64,000 bases of DNA from Plantago ovata (lineage: Eukaryota > Streptophyta > Magnoliopsida > Lamiales > Plantaginaceae), in NCBI GenBank assembly GCA_028274465.1, contig CM051456.1:5395545-5459544 (forward strand), given 5' to 3'. Under the pieces are notes generated by a model. That model was given only the letters and a program-made list of their open reading frames with translations. It searched no databases and was not told where the DNA came from. Below, in pieces: positions 46,177 to 58,679 of the stretch. How positions within the stretch are numbered: the stretch's first letter is position 1; each line of letters opens with the position of its first letter. The position numbers and the translations under genes were made by a program.

Positions 46177-46372
46177 GTAGGGAGTTACAAGGGAGGTTGA
46201 GTGGTAAGAGTGTTGAAATAGCACATGAGAGGTTGGAGGTTCGAATCCCGATTGAGTCATAAGGTGGTTTAGACATGATTGGAGTTATAAGATTGGTATA
46301 AGCGTATTTAAAGTTATAAAGTGATAAAATTAGTAGGATAGTTAGATTTGCTATTAAAAAAGAAAAACTATT
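46177..46372 (+). mobile_element. tRNA-derived SINE, copy 2
   Basis: It is flanked by the 7-base repeat TGATTCG (46170-46176 and 46373-46379). The head contains an A-box-like GGTTGAGTGGTAAGAG and a B box GGTTCGAATCCC. The body has repeated GGAGTTATAAG and TTATAAAGTGATAAAATTAG, and the tail is A-rich (TTAAAAAAGAAAAAC). Layout and tail match the minus-strand copy at 6166-6338. Confidence 0.75.
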
Positions 46373-46379
46373 TGATTCG

Positions 46380-47651
46380 TCATAAATTTCTAAATTGAAT
46401 TAAATTTAGTAAATTTGAATTGAAATAAGTTAATATGAAGTATAGTCTAAGGTGAACTTAATTTATTTGAATTAAACTTATTTAAAATATAAATTGTAAC
46501 TAAGCAAGTCTAAATTCAACTTTATATAGACACATTTCCATTTTCTAAGGAAATAGACCATGGTGGTCTATTAATGTAATAAAATTTAGGGTCTTTTGAG
46601 TGGAGGTGGGTTTTGGTGTACGGGGATGATTTTGAACGTTATGTTTGGTTTCGTTGCATCGGAAGGGTGAGATGATTGGTTTTGGTTATTACTTTATATC
46701 ACTTGTTGTGGTTTTGGTTAGTTCTTCAGATCACTTTGTGGTGGTAAAAACTAGTCCGGTGAATTGTTGTGATTGTTAAACTAACTTCAAAACTTATCCT
46801 TCTTGACTTCTTGCTGCATTTTTTAATGATTGAAACAAGTGAAATGAAAAGAATATAATATAAATTGTTGCATTTTGTTTGAGAGTGTTTATCCAATGTG
46901 AAAATGTGTGGCATGGCACGATAAGGGTGTCCGTCCGGTGGTAGTGCGCGTGGACCAGCTTTGGTGTAACTTATGATGAAATGGACCAAACATCTTCAAC
47001 CGCAGGTTCAGTTCAATCAGTTAGGGTATATCATATTGGCGATTAGACACGTTTGGTCCTGGTTAATTACTATGCTTTTTAATTCCGTGTTAAAATCAAT
47101 CAAGATTATTAATCAGTAGTAACCCATTTACCATTAGTGCATAACGCAGGATGTCACTAGCTTAGTCACTTGCTATATTTTTTTTCCAATATTAGCGGAA
47201 TGGAGAGAGTATGTAACATTGTTTAAATTCCGTGTTAAAATCAATGGACGCTATAGTAATCCATCATAAAGTGGGATGTCAATACTCACTAGTCAGTTGC
47301 TTAATTGTTTTCACTATAAGTTCGGCGGAGATCAGAAGTAAAACCATAACATGCAAAATGGTTTGACTTATGATGAGTTAGTATATATCTCAAGGAAAAG
47401 GAAAGTTGTACCAAGTATATCGAATGTATCGGCTACTTAGGTTTTAATCAACTTGAATTTGTATATATTATCTGTACAGTTTGACTTAATCGGTCGGGAC
47501 AAATCAATTTTTTAATTAAATATTTTATACTAATTACTAGGTTAATTAATCATTAGTCTGTGGCAAAATGCACGTCTATTATAATTTAGTTTATCTTTCA
47601 GCTCATCTCAAAACATATTCAATCGGCTCGCTTATTTATTTTCGTCTAAAA
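46380..47651. other. Intergenic with an imperfect local duplication
   Basis: Segments at about 47080-47205 and 47222-47340 share AATTCCGTGTTAAAATCAAT, GGATGTCA and related blocks, so a unit of about 140 bp is tandemly duplicated. No gene is seen. Confidence 0.45.
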
Positions 47652-47734
47652 ACTTATTAATTTCGATTTAGTTTATTTATGTTCAAATTCATAACTTATT
47701 AATTTAGATTTAGTTTATTTATGTTCAAATTCAT
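47652..47734. repeat. Two tandem 41-bp units
   Basis: CTTATTAATTTCGATTTAG... and CTTATTAATTTAGATTTAG..., each followed by TTTATTTATGTTCAAATTCAT, lie head to tail with one or two differences. Confidence 0.75.
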
Positions 47735-48732
47735 TTGGTTCAAATTATTCTATTTAAGTTTTTTTAATGAGTTAAAATGTCCGATGATATAGTTAATTAC
47801 CCATACGTACACAGTACATAGACATCACATACTGTATGTATATAATCACTTACCGTTCCTTAGGTTATACTACTAGTACACTTTGGTAGTTTGGTTGGGT
47901 CGTATAGCTAGGTAGCGTTTGTTAGAACACAAAATAATTATTACAATAAGTTTGCAACCGACTTATGTTGTAAACTTTGCTTCACTAGTTTCTTTCTTAT
48001 CTGTCTGTCTCCTTTGTATTTGCCCTTTTAAGTTTTGACAAGTAATAAAAAAAGGATAGATACAATAATAATTTTTCTGCTTTATATATATATATATATG
48101 TACTACTATAGTAACCGCGTCACACGCTACGCGTGTAAAGTGTAATCTTGTAAAACATTATTATTTTATTAAATAATATATTGAAATAAATGGAGTGAAT
48201 ATATAATCTTCTCATAATGACTTCAAACGTAATAAAAAATAACTAATTGAGTAATTAAACTTAATATAAATGGTGTGCTATAAATGTATATAGTTTTTGT
48301 AGTTATGCAATTAATAGTTTTGAATTGAACTATATTAGACATAATAAAATTATTCTTCCGATGAGTTAAGAACCATCAGATACATATCTAGACTTTGGAA
48401 ACATTCAACTTCAAAATCTGCAGCGCATCTTTTTCACATGTTAATTGGTATTCTTCATCAGTTGAATATATTGTCAATTGCTTCATATAAACATTCTAGT
48501 TTCATAATATGATGTTTTTAGTTATTTTTATAGTATGATTTAAGAATAATTTAAGGTCAAAATGACCATCGAAAAAGTCAACAAAATCAAGTGTTACATT
48601 TATTATTGGACGGATGAAGTATGTCTTTTTTTTTATAAGAACATATTATGGTTATTTTTAAAATTAAGTATAATACGTCATACAACTTTATGTTAAAAAT
48701 AAAAATTTAAGAAGAGAATAAATAAAAAAGAA
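47735..48732. other. Intergenic
   Basis: Contains a (TA)n run at about 48087-48103 followed by CGCGTCACACGCTACGCGTG, a short GC-rich palindrome-like block that resembles transposon ends. No gene is seen. Confidence 0.35.
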
Positions 48733-48892
48733 AAAATTACGTCAATAAGATTCGAACCCAACGCCTTCAAATAAAATAATGATACAAATAATAGATAAAA
48801 TCACGCCAACAAGATTCAAACCAAACACCTTCAATAAAAATAATGGAGAAAAATCACGCCAACAGGATTCGAACCCTACATCTTTTAATTGA
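48733..48892 (-). repeat. Three tandem tRNA B-box-like repeats
   Basis: The phrase ACGCCAACAGGATTCGAACC (variants ACGTCAATAAGATTCGAACC and ACGCCAACAAGATTCAAACC) occurs three times about 55-60 bp apart, each followed by a CCTTCAAT/ATCTTTTAAT block. GATTCGAACC read on the minus strand is a pol III B box (GGTTCGAATC), so these look like piled-up SINE remnants. Confidence 0.6.
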
Positions 48893-49726
48893 CTAATGAC
48901 ACATGTACGCACCAGATTGAAATTTGATAAGTAAGATCAACGGATTAAAATTGATTGGTACAATTGAGTAAATCAACCGGCTTATTATATTACTTTAATT
49001 TAATATATAATATAAAACATTAATTTTGCAAGCATTACCGTGTGAGTTCCACTTATTTTTTTGGTTCTGGCAATTTGCAAAGCAGAGAGGGTTCCATATT
49101 ATTGCTCAGGTTCCCGCGTCACCATGTCATGTTTCCACATTATCCGTCTTTCAATTAATATTCTTTAGTAGTGTTTTTTCTTATTAATCAGACAACAATT
49201 GGCTCTTAAAGACACAAGACAAGCAAATAGGTTAATTATGCATGATGAATACTACTGTCATGCCAATAATTTAGAATGCTGTACTGTTTTAGGTACAAAT
49301 CATATCGAACTTCCTGGTACGGTAATGTGGGAGCAATGATTCATTATCAATAAACTAGGATTATTAGTACTATTTTTCTTTTTCATTTCTTGTTGTTCCA
49401 TTTTTTTTAGTGTAAATTTAGCATACGAGTGAAACACAGTACTATATCGGCCTCATCAACTAATGAAACAAGTAAAAAAGATTATAAATAGTTCATAGTT
49501 TAACTTAGTTTAACTTGACACTAATCGATATAATAAGTCAAAATGTAACAACCGTTTGGAATGGACAGTGGTAGTTAAATTTGGTGGTTACAAGTTTATG
49601 TAACAGTAGATGCATAATAATTATCGTGAATTCATGTTAGGTCGGGTACGTGCAAGGAGAGGAAAGGGCACACCACCATTGGTTTACTTTCGGGATGGTT
49701 TTGTTAGGATAAATGAATTATTCACA
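48893..49726. other. Intergenic
   Basis: No gene or named element recognised. Confidence 0.4.
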
Positions 49727-49728
49727 TA

Positions 49729-49983
49729 CTCCCTCCGTTCCAAAACAGTTGCACCGTTGACTTTTTGCAGTCAACAAAAATGAAGTTTGACTACGAATTA
49801 CTTTTAAACTATAATAGTAAAATATTCATCAAAATTATATTCCGAAACTTTCCATCCTAAACTTTCAATATGTAATTTTATAAAATATTTTGTCATTATA
49901 GTTTAAGAGTAATTTGTAGTCAAACTTGAATTCTGTTGACCGCAAAAAGTCAAAACGGTGCAACTGTTTTGGGACGGAGGGAG
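49729..49983. mobile_element. Stowaway MITE, copy 2
   Basis: 255 bp between TA dinucleotides (49727-49728 and 49984-49985). The left end CTCCCTCCGTTCCAAAACAG and the right end, read inward, CTCCCTCCGTCCCAAAACAG are nearly identical. Inner arms GTTGCACCGTTGACTTTTTG and GTTGCACCGTTTTGACTTTT continue the pairing. This is the classic Stowaway (Tc1/mariner-derived) terminus; no coding capacity. Confidence 0.93.
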
Positions 49984-49985
49984 TA

Positions 49986-50974
49986 CTTGCTAAACAAATA
50001 TGAGTAAACCAAATTTGATATTATGGTGTTTATAGCTTTATATTATCTGTCGGATTACCTATCCTTTGGAATTCTTTAGCTTTGATTGCACTGTTTTGTG
50101 CGTGTTGACTTTGTTTTAAGGGTTTACTTTCTCCTTTCGTGTTGTTGACCTTTCCATTGCTAAGTTACAAAGACTTTTTCATGCAGAATTTGGCTATGCA
50201 GACTGGGGAATGGGGAGAACATGCATAATTAAGTTTTTGGCATCACAATTTGTGATAGGTTCTAATAGCATTCATAGTAGTCTCCCGAAATTGTTTTTTA
50301 TTTAAATATTGACTAAAAATCAAAACACGTGTCAAAAGCCTAACAAATCAGATTTTCTAAAATTTATATGGAAAAAAAAAAAAAAAAACACTAGTCACAT
50401 ACCTAAATTACTTGTGCATGCCTAAAACTTTGTTAGTGCATTAATAATTAATTTATATACTATATTTAAAATATATGATTATTAAAATTATTATTTATAA
50501 TATATATTAAATTACTAAAAATTAATTTGATTTTAGTGAATTGTTAAATAAATAATTAAATATTATAGAAAATGAGTTTAGTGAACTTTTTATAGGAAAA
50601 TGCTATGAATTGCTAATTTGTTAAAGGATTATTGTACTGTGTCATTCAGCCTGATCTAAAACTTGCTCACATGATTCAGGATGATAGATGGAATTTACTT
50701 ATTTACATATATGACCTGTCTAATCATTTTCCAGGTGCATGAGACTATTTTCTGAAGAATTTGTAACTAGTTCTTGTGATTGTAGCCGTTTCCAAGTGTG
50801 TAATTTATTTTAGACAATATTCTGTATGAAGTTATGAAATGAAGCTGATACACTGTGCAATTTCATTTTTGCAACCTGTTCAATTATAAATCTTACGATA
50901 GAAGTAAAAGTAAAGTACAATCATGTACCTCGGATCATATATTTAAATTAATTGCCACTTGTCCGTAAGTACAT
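49986..50974. other. Intergenic
   Basis: No gene recognised. The last nine bases, TAAGTACAT, are the left target duplication of the next element. Confidence 0.4.
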
Positions 50975-52074
50975 ATATGTTTTTGAATGGGTTGGGTTAC
51001 CCAACCCAACCCGAAAATTTAAGAAACGGGTTTAACCCCGAACCCAACCCGAAAGTGTTTAAAATCCGACCTGTACCCAACCCGTTAATAATCAACGGGT
51101 ACGGGTTGGGTACGGGTTATGATTTCTAAAACCCTAATAACCCGGACTCATTTTTCACACCTTCTTCACAATGGCCAAATTTCAAAATGTCATTACGACT
51201 TCATTTCTTAATGAAATTGCATGATTCTAACGGCATTGGATTCGTATTGACATCTTCTACATGTTCCAACTTAGCGTTCGAAGTTTCATCCCCTTTTCGA
51301 GAATTCACCATTGATGACTTGAAACTTTTCGAAAGCTCCGTACGGATCCATCTCTCAACCAAATTCGACGATTCTTTCGCCGTTGAGTCCGTCTTGTCCT
51401 CCTCTATCATCCATGGGCAACAAACCATCAATTTAGAACGAAAATTCAAATTCAAGTTTAACTTGAATTTGAATTTTCGTTCTAAATTGATGTTTTGTTG
51501 CCCAAAGGTGATAGATGAGGTCAAGATGGACTCAATAACGAAAGAATCGTTGAATTTGGTTGAGAAACGAAGTTGTATAGAGCTTTCGAAAAGTTTCAAG
51601 TCATCAATGGCGGATTCTCAAAAAGGCGATGAAACTTCGAACGGTAAGTTCGAACATGTAGAAGACGTCAATACGAATCCAATGCCGTTAGAATCATGCA
51701 ATTTCGTTAAGAAATGAAGTCGTAATGACATTTTGAAATTTGGCCATGGTGAAGAAGAATGGGTCATGTGCACACGGGTCGGGTCAGGCAGCGGGTCATG
51801 TCAAAAACCCGGTTGGGGCGGTTTTTCTGACCGGGTCGGGTCATAGTCCGGACGGATGGGCCGGGTCGGGAAACGGGTGCACCGGTGTCTAAGGTTTTGT
51901 CCGGGATGGGTCGGGTTGGGTTCATGCCAATTTATCGGGTTGGGTTAGGGTTCGGGTCTTATAATTACGGGTATAATATGGGTTCGGGTTTTAACCCAAC
52001 CCGTACCCGTCACTTATAAATGAGGAACGGGTCTTAATCGGGTTAGGGTTGGGTTCCCAACCCATTGAAAAGCC
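50975..52074. mobile_element. 1.1-kb DNA transposon with 9-bp target duplications
   Basis: It is bounded by TAAGTACAT at 50966-50974 and 52075-52083; 9-bp duplications are typical of Mutator-like elements. Imperfect terminal inverted repeats read GTTTTTGAATGGGTTGGGTT (left) and GGCTTTTCAATGGGTTGGGA (right, inward). Subterminal regions are filled with ACCCAACCCG/CGGGTTGGGT and ACGGGT motifs in both orientations. The centre is a near-perfect 575-bp hairpin listed separately. No transposase is present. Confidence 0.8.
51171..51746. repeat. Near-perfect 575-bp inverted repeat (hairpin)
   Basis: The left arm 51171-51455 (starting ATGGCCAAATTTCAAAATG) is repeated in reverse complement at 51462-51746, with few mismatches. 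The axis is near 51458 in AATTCAAGTTTAACTTGAATT. Because the arms mirror each other, both strands carry open frames (176 codons on plus from 51187, 132 codons on minus from 51599) with the same peptide, for example ESCNFVKK at the end of each. I do not treat them as a gene. Confidence 0.9.
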
Positions 52075-52083
52075 TAAGTACAT

Positions 52084-52269
52084 AGGGTGTAGGGGGTTGG
52101 CTAGGGGTCTTTCGAGTTTATCCCGGTCCACATCTTTAAATTGCTTGCCACTTGTCCGTAAGGACATAGGGTGTAGTAGGTTGGCTAGGGATCGTAATTC
52201 GTAACTAAAGAAGTTGATGGTTTCGGCCTTGATGGTGAAGTGCCCCGGTAGTCTTACCTCTGACTTTGC
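52084..52269. repeat. Repeated flank of the 1.1-kb element
   Basis: TTGCCACTTGTCCGTAAG and ACATAGGGTGTAG occur here twice (from about 52081 and 52145), and TTGCCACTTGTCCGTAAG also occurs at 50953. The element therefore landed in one unit of a small pre-existing tandem duplication. Confidence 0.65.
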
Positions 52270-52592
52270 CGTGTTCTGTTTAAGGCCTATTAATATTGTT
52301 CTCACTGTGTTGAGGAGCAGGTTACTAGCTTGGGTGGCCTCATTAATTCCTTACTGCTCTCAGTTGTCTTCAGCTATGTTCTGGTTTGAATTGTTTATTT
52401 GCCTTGTGACAAGTACTAGATCGTTCGTGATGGAGGCAGTGGTTAATTAGTTCACTGTGGCTCTTATTTGTAATATACTAGCGGTTAGGCTGATCACCCG
52501 TTGTTCCAAGGATTGAGTTGTATTTTCACGAGTATTTATTATACTCGAGGTATTAATAAAATTTTTAGCCGTTAAAAAAAAAAGAAAAACAA
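52270..52592 (+). mobile_element. Non-LTR retrotransposon 3' fragment with poly-A
   Basis: A trailer ending TATTAATAAAATTTTTAGCCGTT is followed by a run of 10 A (about 52575-52584). Its end resembles that of the LINE fragment at 52900-53531 (CAATAAAAATTTTACGGTTT then A). No domain remains. Confidence 0.5.
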
Positions 52593-52899
52593 TCATGGAA
52601 GAAGCTCAAGAAGACAAGAACTATCGACTAACAATATTGTTCATTTCATGATGGAACTCAAACTTGAATACTCCCGTTCTGTTCTCAATTGAAAAGAATC
52701 CAAAAAATACCTTCACTCGCACTATCATATTTTTCACCACCTACAAGTGCAAGTGCAATTCCTCCCCGCCTCCATACTTACATGCTCAGCTGGATAACAA
52801 TCATGTTCAACCTGTTATCAATAATCTATCAGACTTGTCTTCGCTTGGAAATTGATTCAAGATAAGACTCCCTCTAAAGAAAACTTGAAAAAGAGAGGT

Positions 52900-53531
52900 G
52901 TTTTCTTCACTAATGATGACACTAATTGTAAGTGATGTATGGGTCAAATTGAAACCTCTTGGCATATTTTTGGAGAATGCCGGTTTGCTTTAAAGATAGG
53001 GGAGGCGTTGTTCTCTTGGCTTTTGTTAGAGATGGAGTTGGGTTCTAGTGTGGAGGAGTTTCTGGTGAACTTTTCAAAGATTCAAGTGTTGGGCGAGAAA
53101 AAGAGTTGGCAAGTATTGTGATTCACTGGTTTGGAACAATTTGGATGGTTTGGAGAGCGAGAAATGATGCTATTTTCAACGATGTGGTTTGGTTCCATTG
53201 GCAAGCTTTAGAGAAGATTAAACGTCGAAAGGAAAAAGGAAGTTAAAGGCGTATAGTCATTTCGAGGATTGACTATTGGATCCGAGACTATGTCTTGAAT
53301 AACAAGAGGACCACAAATCTTGGCTGGGGAGGCGTATATTGTTTTGGCCGGTACTCACTGCCTTGGCCTATTCTGTCCTCGGCATTTGACATCATTAGTT
53401 GATGTTTTGGTTTAGAGTTTGATGCTTCATATTGGTCCAGTTTGTATGATGCCTGATTTCAGGTGCACTTTGAGCATCCCTTATGCTCCTTACGTATCAA
53501 TAAAAATTTTACGGTTTAAAAAAAAAAAAGA
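52900..53531 (+). mobile_element. 5'-truncated LINE 3' end
   Basis: The frame starting at 52939 gives MGQIETSWHIFGECRFALKI, and the frame after a shift gives WFGTIWMVWRARNDAIFN. This pattern (C..G..E...HIF..C, W..W..RN...F) is the zinc-binding tail that follows reverse transcriptase in plant LINEs. A trailer with TTGATGTTTTGGTTTAG follows and a poly-A tail at 53519-53530. At least one frameshift separates the two halves, so it is inactive. Confidence 0.75.
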
Positions 53532-53544
53532 TCTATCAGGTTCT

Positions 53545-53569
53545 ACTCTCTCTCTCTCTCTCTCTCACT
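53545..53569. repeat. (TC)n microsatellite
   Basis: Pure CT dinucleotides next to the LINE poly-A tail. Confidence 0.85.
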
Positions 53570-54350
53570 TAAAAAAATATTTAACCATGTGCCAACAAAA
53601 CCAAAAATATTTAATCCCGTGCCAACGAGTCCATCTTAAATTTTGGGAGTCAACTGTCAAGCATCAAAATTTAAATTTATAAACTGGAGTATAATATATG
53701 TATATATATAACATAGTAGAAAAGGTACGAGAATATCTAAATAAGAAAATAATATTTACGATTTTTTAAAATTTTTATTGGTAATACTTATGATTTTTCA
53801 AGTTTTCCAACTTTTGAAAAATTTGACCCCTAACTTATCGCCTAACTTCAATTATATGCCCATGCAGACTATTTGACATACCGACGTGAGTGCACAAAAT
53901 TGAAGTCTGGTGACACTGTTAATTGTTGACAACAATTTGTGAGATTTATACTTCTTTCCCTTACTGGGTCTCTATTTAAGTCAATAGGCTATTTCCATGG
54001 AGCAGCTGCCGAGGTAAATTTTCGCATGCTTCAGAGTATACTGATAGCAATTTTACTTCATTTATTTGTCAATAAGTGATTCAATTCTTAGATTTTAACC
54101 CTACACCAGTCTGAAATTTCCATGATCAGCTCCTTGAATCATATGATGTAGGATTTAATTCATGCCATACAAGTGTTTGATGAAATGCCTCACAGACTAT
54201 TTTACTGATAAACCCCTGTCTTTTTTTTCTCAAATATCTTGGCATATGATTTTCACCTGGTTGGAGGATCTTGTTGGCGTAATCCATAACAATAAGCAGT
54301 TTTTATTACATCTCTTAAAACCAAACCAAAAGAACATCAAACTGGAAATC
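53570..54350. other. 3' flank of the first receptor kinase copy
   Basis: From about 54000 this is one of three copies of the LRR kinase 3' flank (see ATGCCATACAAGTGTTTGATG). No gene is seen. Confidence 0.5.
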
Positions 54351-57300
54351 TCAGTTTTGAACTCCTTTAGATTGCTCATTGACCTCTGTATTCCTGCACC
54401 AAAACCACCAATTAGAAAATGTTGGTTAGAACTTAAAGCATGATCAGTAAGACGTAAGTATTAATCTTAACCTATATTTTGCACTTACAGTTTTCCATCA
54501 AGCACTCTCAGATACTTTTCCTTCACTGAAACGAGTCTATGGACCACCTCTTTCATGCTGATTCTGTCCTGGGGATTTTCAGATGAACATTCTATCCCAG
54601 TTGTTAGAACAGATGCCACACAATCAATGATCAAATCCATTTTCGACTCACTCCGACAAGCACGTGTTAGTTTTTCCTCGAGTGGAGCTGTTTGCTGAAT
54701 AATTTCCAGAACTAAATCTAGCAGCTCCTTCCTCACAAAGTCATGAAGGTTAAGATTATCATTAAATGTCTGGTCAACAGGTCTTCTTCCTGTGAAGAGT
54801 TCGAGCAAGAGAATTCCGTAGCTATACACATCACCTTGAGTCGAGACAGGACTCCCCATGCCATACTCTGGAGAAAATGGTAAGAGTACTTGCTAAATAA
54901 ACCATGAGGCGTAAAATGGAGACAATTGAAGGATTTTCTATGTAAATTTACCTGGAGCAGTGTATCCAATGGTTCCCATTATGCCCAGTGAGCTGAACTG
55001 AGGATTCAGATCAGTTTCCCCGTTGAGCTTGGAAAGAACACTTGCCAAGCCAAAGTCGCTTACACGAGCCGTAAGATCATTGTCAAGAAGAATGTTGCTC
55101 GGCTTTAAATCGCAGTGAACTACTGGGTTATGACACTGGTGATGAAGATATGCCAGTGCTGAAGCTATGTCTATTGCAATCTGTATTCTCTGAGTAAGGC
55201 CTAATTCTCTTTCAGCACTTATTTCTTCTTTGTTAGCATGCAACCACTTTTCCAAGCTCCCATTTGACATGAAAGGGTAAATCAAAGCTTTGAAATCATT
55301 ACCCTGATTGTCAAAACCAGAGCAAACTGAGAGGAGCCTTACCAGGTTACGGTGCCTAATGTTTCTCAAGGCTTCACATTCAGCTACAAAGCTTCTAGAG
55401 GCACCTCGCTGTTGTAGATTAAGGACTTTCACAGCCATAGGCACTTCACCATCTCCGAGTACAGCAATGTAAACAGTGCCAAAACTACCAGAACCGATCA
55501 AATTGTTCGAAGAGAAGCCATCTGTTGAAACATGGAGCTCCTTGAAAGTAATCATTGGGTTCAAACAACCAAAAGAAGATTTTGAACTGGATTTTCGGGG
55601 TGACGATTTTTTTCTATACAGGAAGAGTATGAAAAGTGAAAGAAGCATAATGGGAGAGACAACCGTTATCGGTATTAATATCTTAAGATTGACATGTCTC
55701 CTTTGTCTCCTCGCAGAACAGTGTTGAAAATTCAGCTGTGGAATTCCGCCACATAGTTTTCTATTACCATTGACATGTATTGCACTGGCATTCGAGAAAA
55801 TACCATCTTGAGGGATTTCTCCTTCAAAGTCGTTGAGTGATAGGTTCAAATTGATCAAAGAAGAAAAGTTGGCAAAGTACATGGGAATAAGGCCAGTGAG
55901 GTTATTCATGGAAAGATCTAGGTTCTGAAGACCTCTCAGGTGGCTCAAATCCGGAACATTTCCTTGGAAAGAGTTGTTTTGCATATGAAGTGTATTCAAG
56001 GAGATGCACAATCCGAAATTCATTGGAATATCACCTGAAAAATTATTGTGGGAAACATCAAGAGTAGTTAAAAACTCTAAGTTCCCTAGTTGAACAGGCA
56101 GTGTACCGGTGAATGAGTTGTGTGAGAGGTTCAGAAATATGAGAGAAGCAAGTCCTATGAATTCTGGGGGTATGGTGCCATCCAAGTTGTTGTGGCCAAA
56201 TCTTGCAACTTGTAGGACTGTTAAATTGGCAAAAGAAGAAGGCAAACTGCCATGCAGACTGGTTCTGTACATATAGAGTTCAAGTAGATGACTCAGGTTT
56301 CCAAGAGAAGGTGGAATTTCCCCTGTCAAACTATTTTCGTAGAAGTCTAATTCTTGCATGTTGGGTAATGTGCCAATAGAAGTTGGGATGTTACCTGTGA
56401 AGAGGTTATCACCAAGATACAATATAGTCAGGCCAGTAAGGCATGCTATTTCTTCTGGAATGCTTCCACTAATGCTGTTGCTGTACAGGGATAGCCGCAC
56501 CAGACTGGACGATAAGTTGGCTATTGAACTTGGAAGTGCACCCCCAAAGTTGTTCCTACTGAACCCCAAACTCTCTAGATTGCTACAATTGGATAATGAG
56601 TCCAGGAATAGCAAGTCTCTATCTGCATGGTTTCCAAGTGAATTAGTATGTAAGAGAAGGTAAGTAAGGTTTCACAGATTTCCTAGAGCTGATGGTACAT
56701 TTCCAGTGAACCGATTATTGGACAGATCAATCTCTATGAGATTGGAAGCATTCGGCAAAGAAATTGGTATTTGCCCTGTGAATTTATTTCCAGAGAACCA
56801 GAAATACTGAATATGCGGAAAAATGACAGCAATGTCCTGCCTTAGTTCACCATGAAAATCATTCAATGTCAGGCCCAGAAATGTTAGTTTTGAGAGATTA
56901 TAGATAGTGGGAGGAAAGATACCGGAAAATTGGTTGATACCAAGATGTAGATATGTCAGTTTGATCAAATCTCCTATCGTGTCAGGAACTTCACCCAAAA
57001 TTCCATTGAATGCCAAATTAATCTCCTCAAGGGATGAGAGATTCCCGAATGAAACAGGGAAACTTCCTGTAAGGTTATTGCTGTGGAGATAAAGTCTCTC
57101 GAGAAGTGACAGAGAGCTTAGTTCAGATGGAATCTGTTGTTCTAGAAAGTTGTGCTCTAATGAAATGTTGATGAGATTGGAACATCTCGAAAGGTTAGCA
57201 GGGATGGCTTGGGACAAGGAGTTAAAACTCAAGTTCAAATTCTTGAGCTGTGTCAAGCGGCCTAATTCAGGAGGAACAATACCAGTTAAAAAGTTATGTG

Positions 57301-57615
57301 AAAGATCAATGGATTCTAGAAAGGAGAGGTTTCCAATGAACGGGGATAAGTAACCGTACAAATCCATGCTTGTAAGGTTCAGACTGATGACATTATGGTG
57401 GTTGTTACTGCACATTACTCCTGCCCATCGACAGAAATGAAGCGAATCATTCCAGGAGGAGAAAGTATCGACAGGATAGCTAGTGAAGTGAGACATTATA
57501 TCCAAAAGTGCAAGTTTTGAGTGTCATCGCCTGAATTTGTGGCATTGGCATGGACTAACAAGTTAAGCAGAAGAAAATAAAAAAGGTTTACAAGTTTGGG
57601 AAGATGGAGCTCCAT
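54351..57615 (-). pseudogene. LRR receptor kinase, subfamily XII type (copy I), two lesions
   Basis: Exons about 54952-57615, 54489-54867 and 54351-54393 (last exon ends GVQN and stop). The copy would encode a signal peptide (MELHLPKLVNLFYFLLLNLL), an SSWNDSLHFC cap, about 20 plant LRRs, a membrane segment (LKILIPITVVSPIMLLSLFI) and a kinase with GSGSFGTVY, the catalytic lysine in MAVKV and VVHCDLKPSNILL. Cys before the catalytic Asp makes it a non-RD kinase, typical of pattern-recognition receptors such as EFR. Two defects are seen. One base is missing near 57515 (CAAAACTTGC versus CAGAAACTTGC in copy J), which shifts frame right after the signal peptide. An in-frame TGA lies at 56672-56674 inside the LRRs. 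The rest is open, so inactivation is recent or reflects sequence error. The TATA box position of copy J reads GATACAAAC here. Confidence 0.85.
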
Positions 57616-58679
57616 TTGTGGATGAGAATTGAGATCTTTGGCTTTGGAATAGTCTGCTGGAGGACGTGTTTGTATCCAGATGCTGCAAGTAAGCATGTAC
57701 ATTTATATTAACTCATCTCACACTAACTAATCATTACATTTTCGAATTGGAATGTCCATGTGTTCCATAATTCCATAGATGTCACTGCAAAATAACAAAA
57801 GTCCAATTAATGATCACTTGCCTTTTTGACATGGCAACACAAACTGCTAAGGGAATTGTTTTTTTTTTTCTCCATCCTGCTCCACTATTTGCAGGACTTT
57901 TATACTTGTATATAATACCAATTCTTGAGGTTGAATGAAAATTCAACATGCCATACAGTAATTGCCAATGCATGATTATCATGTTAGAAAGGGTTGAATA
58001 TATATAATCTCTTTCAAGGAGAATTAAAGAATTTTCTTGGATCCACATTGGTTCTTGACTTCACTTGCATCTCATGATGACTGTCCTAGGAAGTCAAACT
58101 ACTACACCTTGAGGCCTTTGAAGTCTTGCCAACAGGGTTCTGCCGTTATGAGGAACTGAAACTGTTCGTATTCCAGGTACGAGAACTGCAATAAACTGTA
58201 TATTAGATATTTACTCCAGTAAGTTAGTGCAAGATACACTGCTGCGAAAATAGCCTCACTAATGAGGCCTGTTGTTAATTTTCGACATCATTCTCTTATC
58301 TGTTATATGTCTCTTATCTGTCATACGTCATGATGCAAGTTGCATGGTATACTAGCAGAATTATTCTAAAAATTAACATGCATGATCTATCTTATTTGGA
58401 TAATCTAGGAGGCCTATTACGTAATGATATCGAGTTCGAAATGTTGGATTCTTGATTTACAATGAGTTCAATCAAACACTCATGATAAACTACCATTTTG
58501 CTAACATGTTGTGCCTCAAGGCACAACATGTTACTAGTTTCCTAGTAGAAACAATTTTATGTTAAAATTATAAAATTGTATTCACTATGGTCATTTGGGC
58601 ATTTGGTTTCCAGGAAGAGAAAGAGGAAATGAGGATTGGGATACAGGCATACAGCAAATCACATCCAGTTTTTATTGCA
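57616..58679 (-). other. 5' flank of receptor kinase copy I
   Basis: Homologous to the flanks at 59070-59530 and 63400-64000 (shared blocks such as TTCTTGGATCCACATTGG here and at 63903, and GAGGCCTTTGAAGTCTTGCC here against GAGGCCTTAGAAGTCTTACG at 59191). It contains a perfect short palindrome TTGTGCCTCAAGGCACAA near 58510. No gene is seen. Confidence 0.55.

Noticed and set aside
46190-46260. Functional tRNA gene
   Set aside because: A and B box-like motifs are present but no cloverleaf can be folded; it is the head of a SINE.
51187-51717. 176-codon plus ORF and 132-codon minus ORF taken as genes
   Set aside because: Both are produced by one inverted repeat and encode the same sequence mirrored; they lie inside a transposon.
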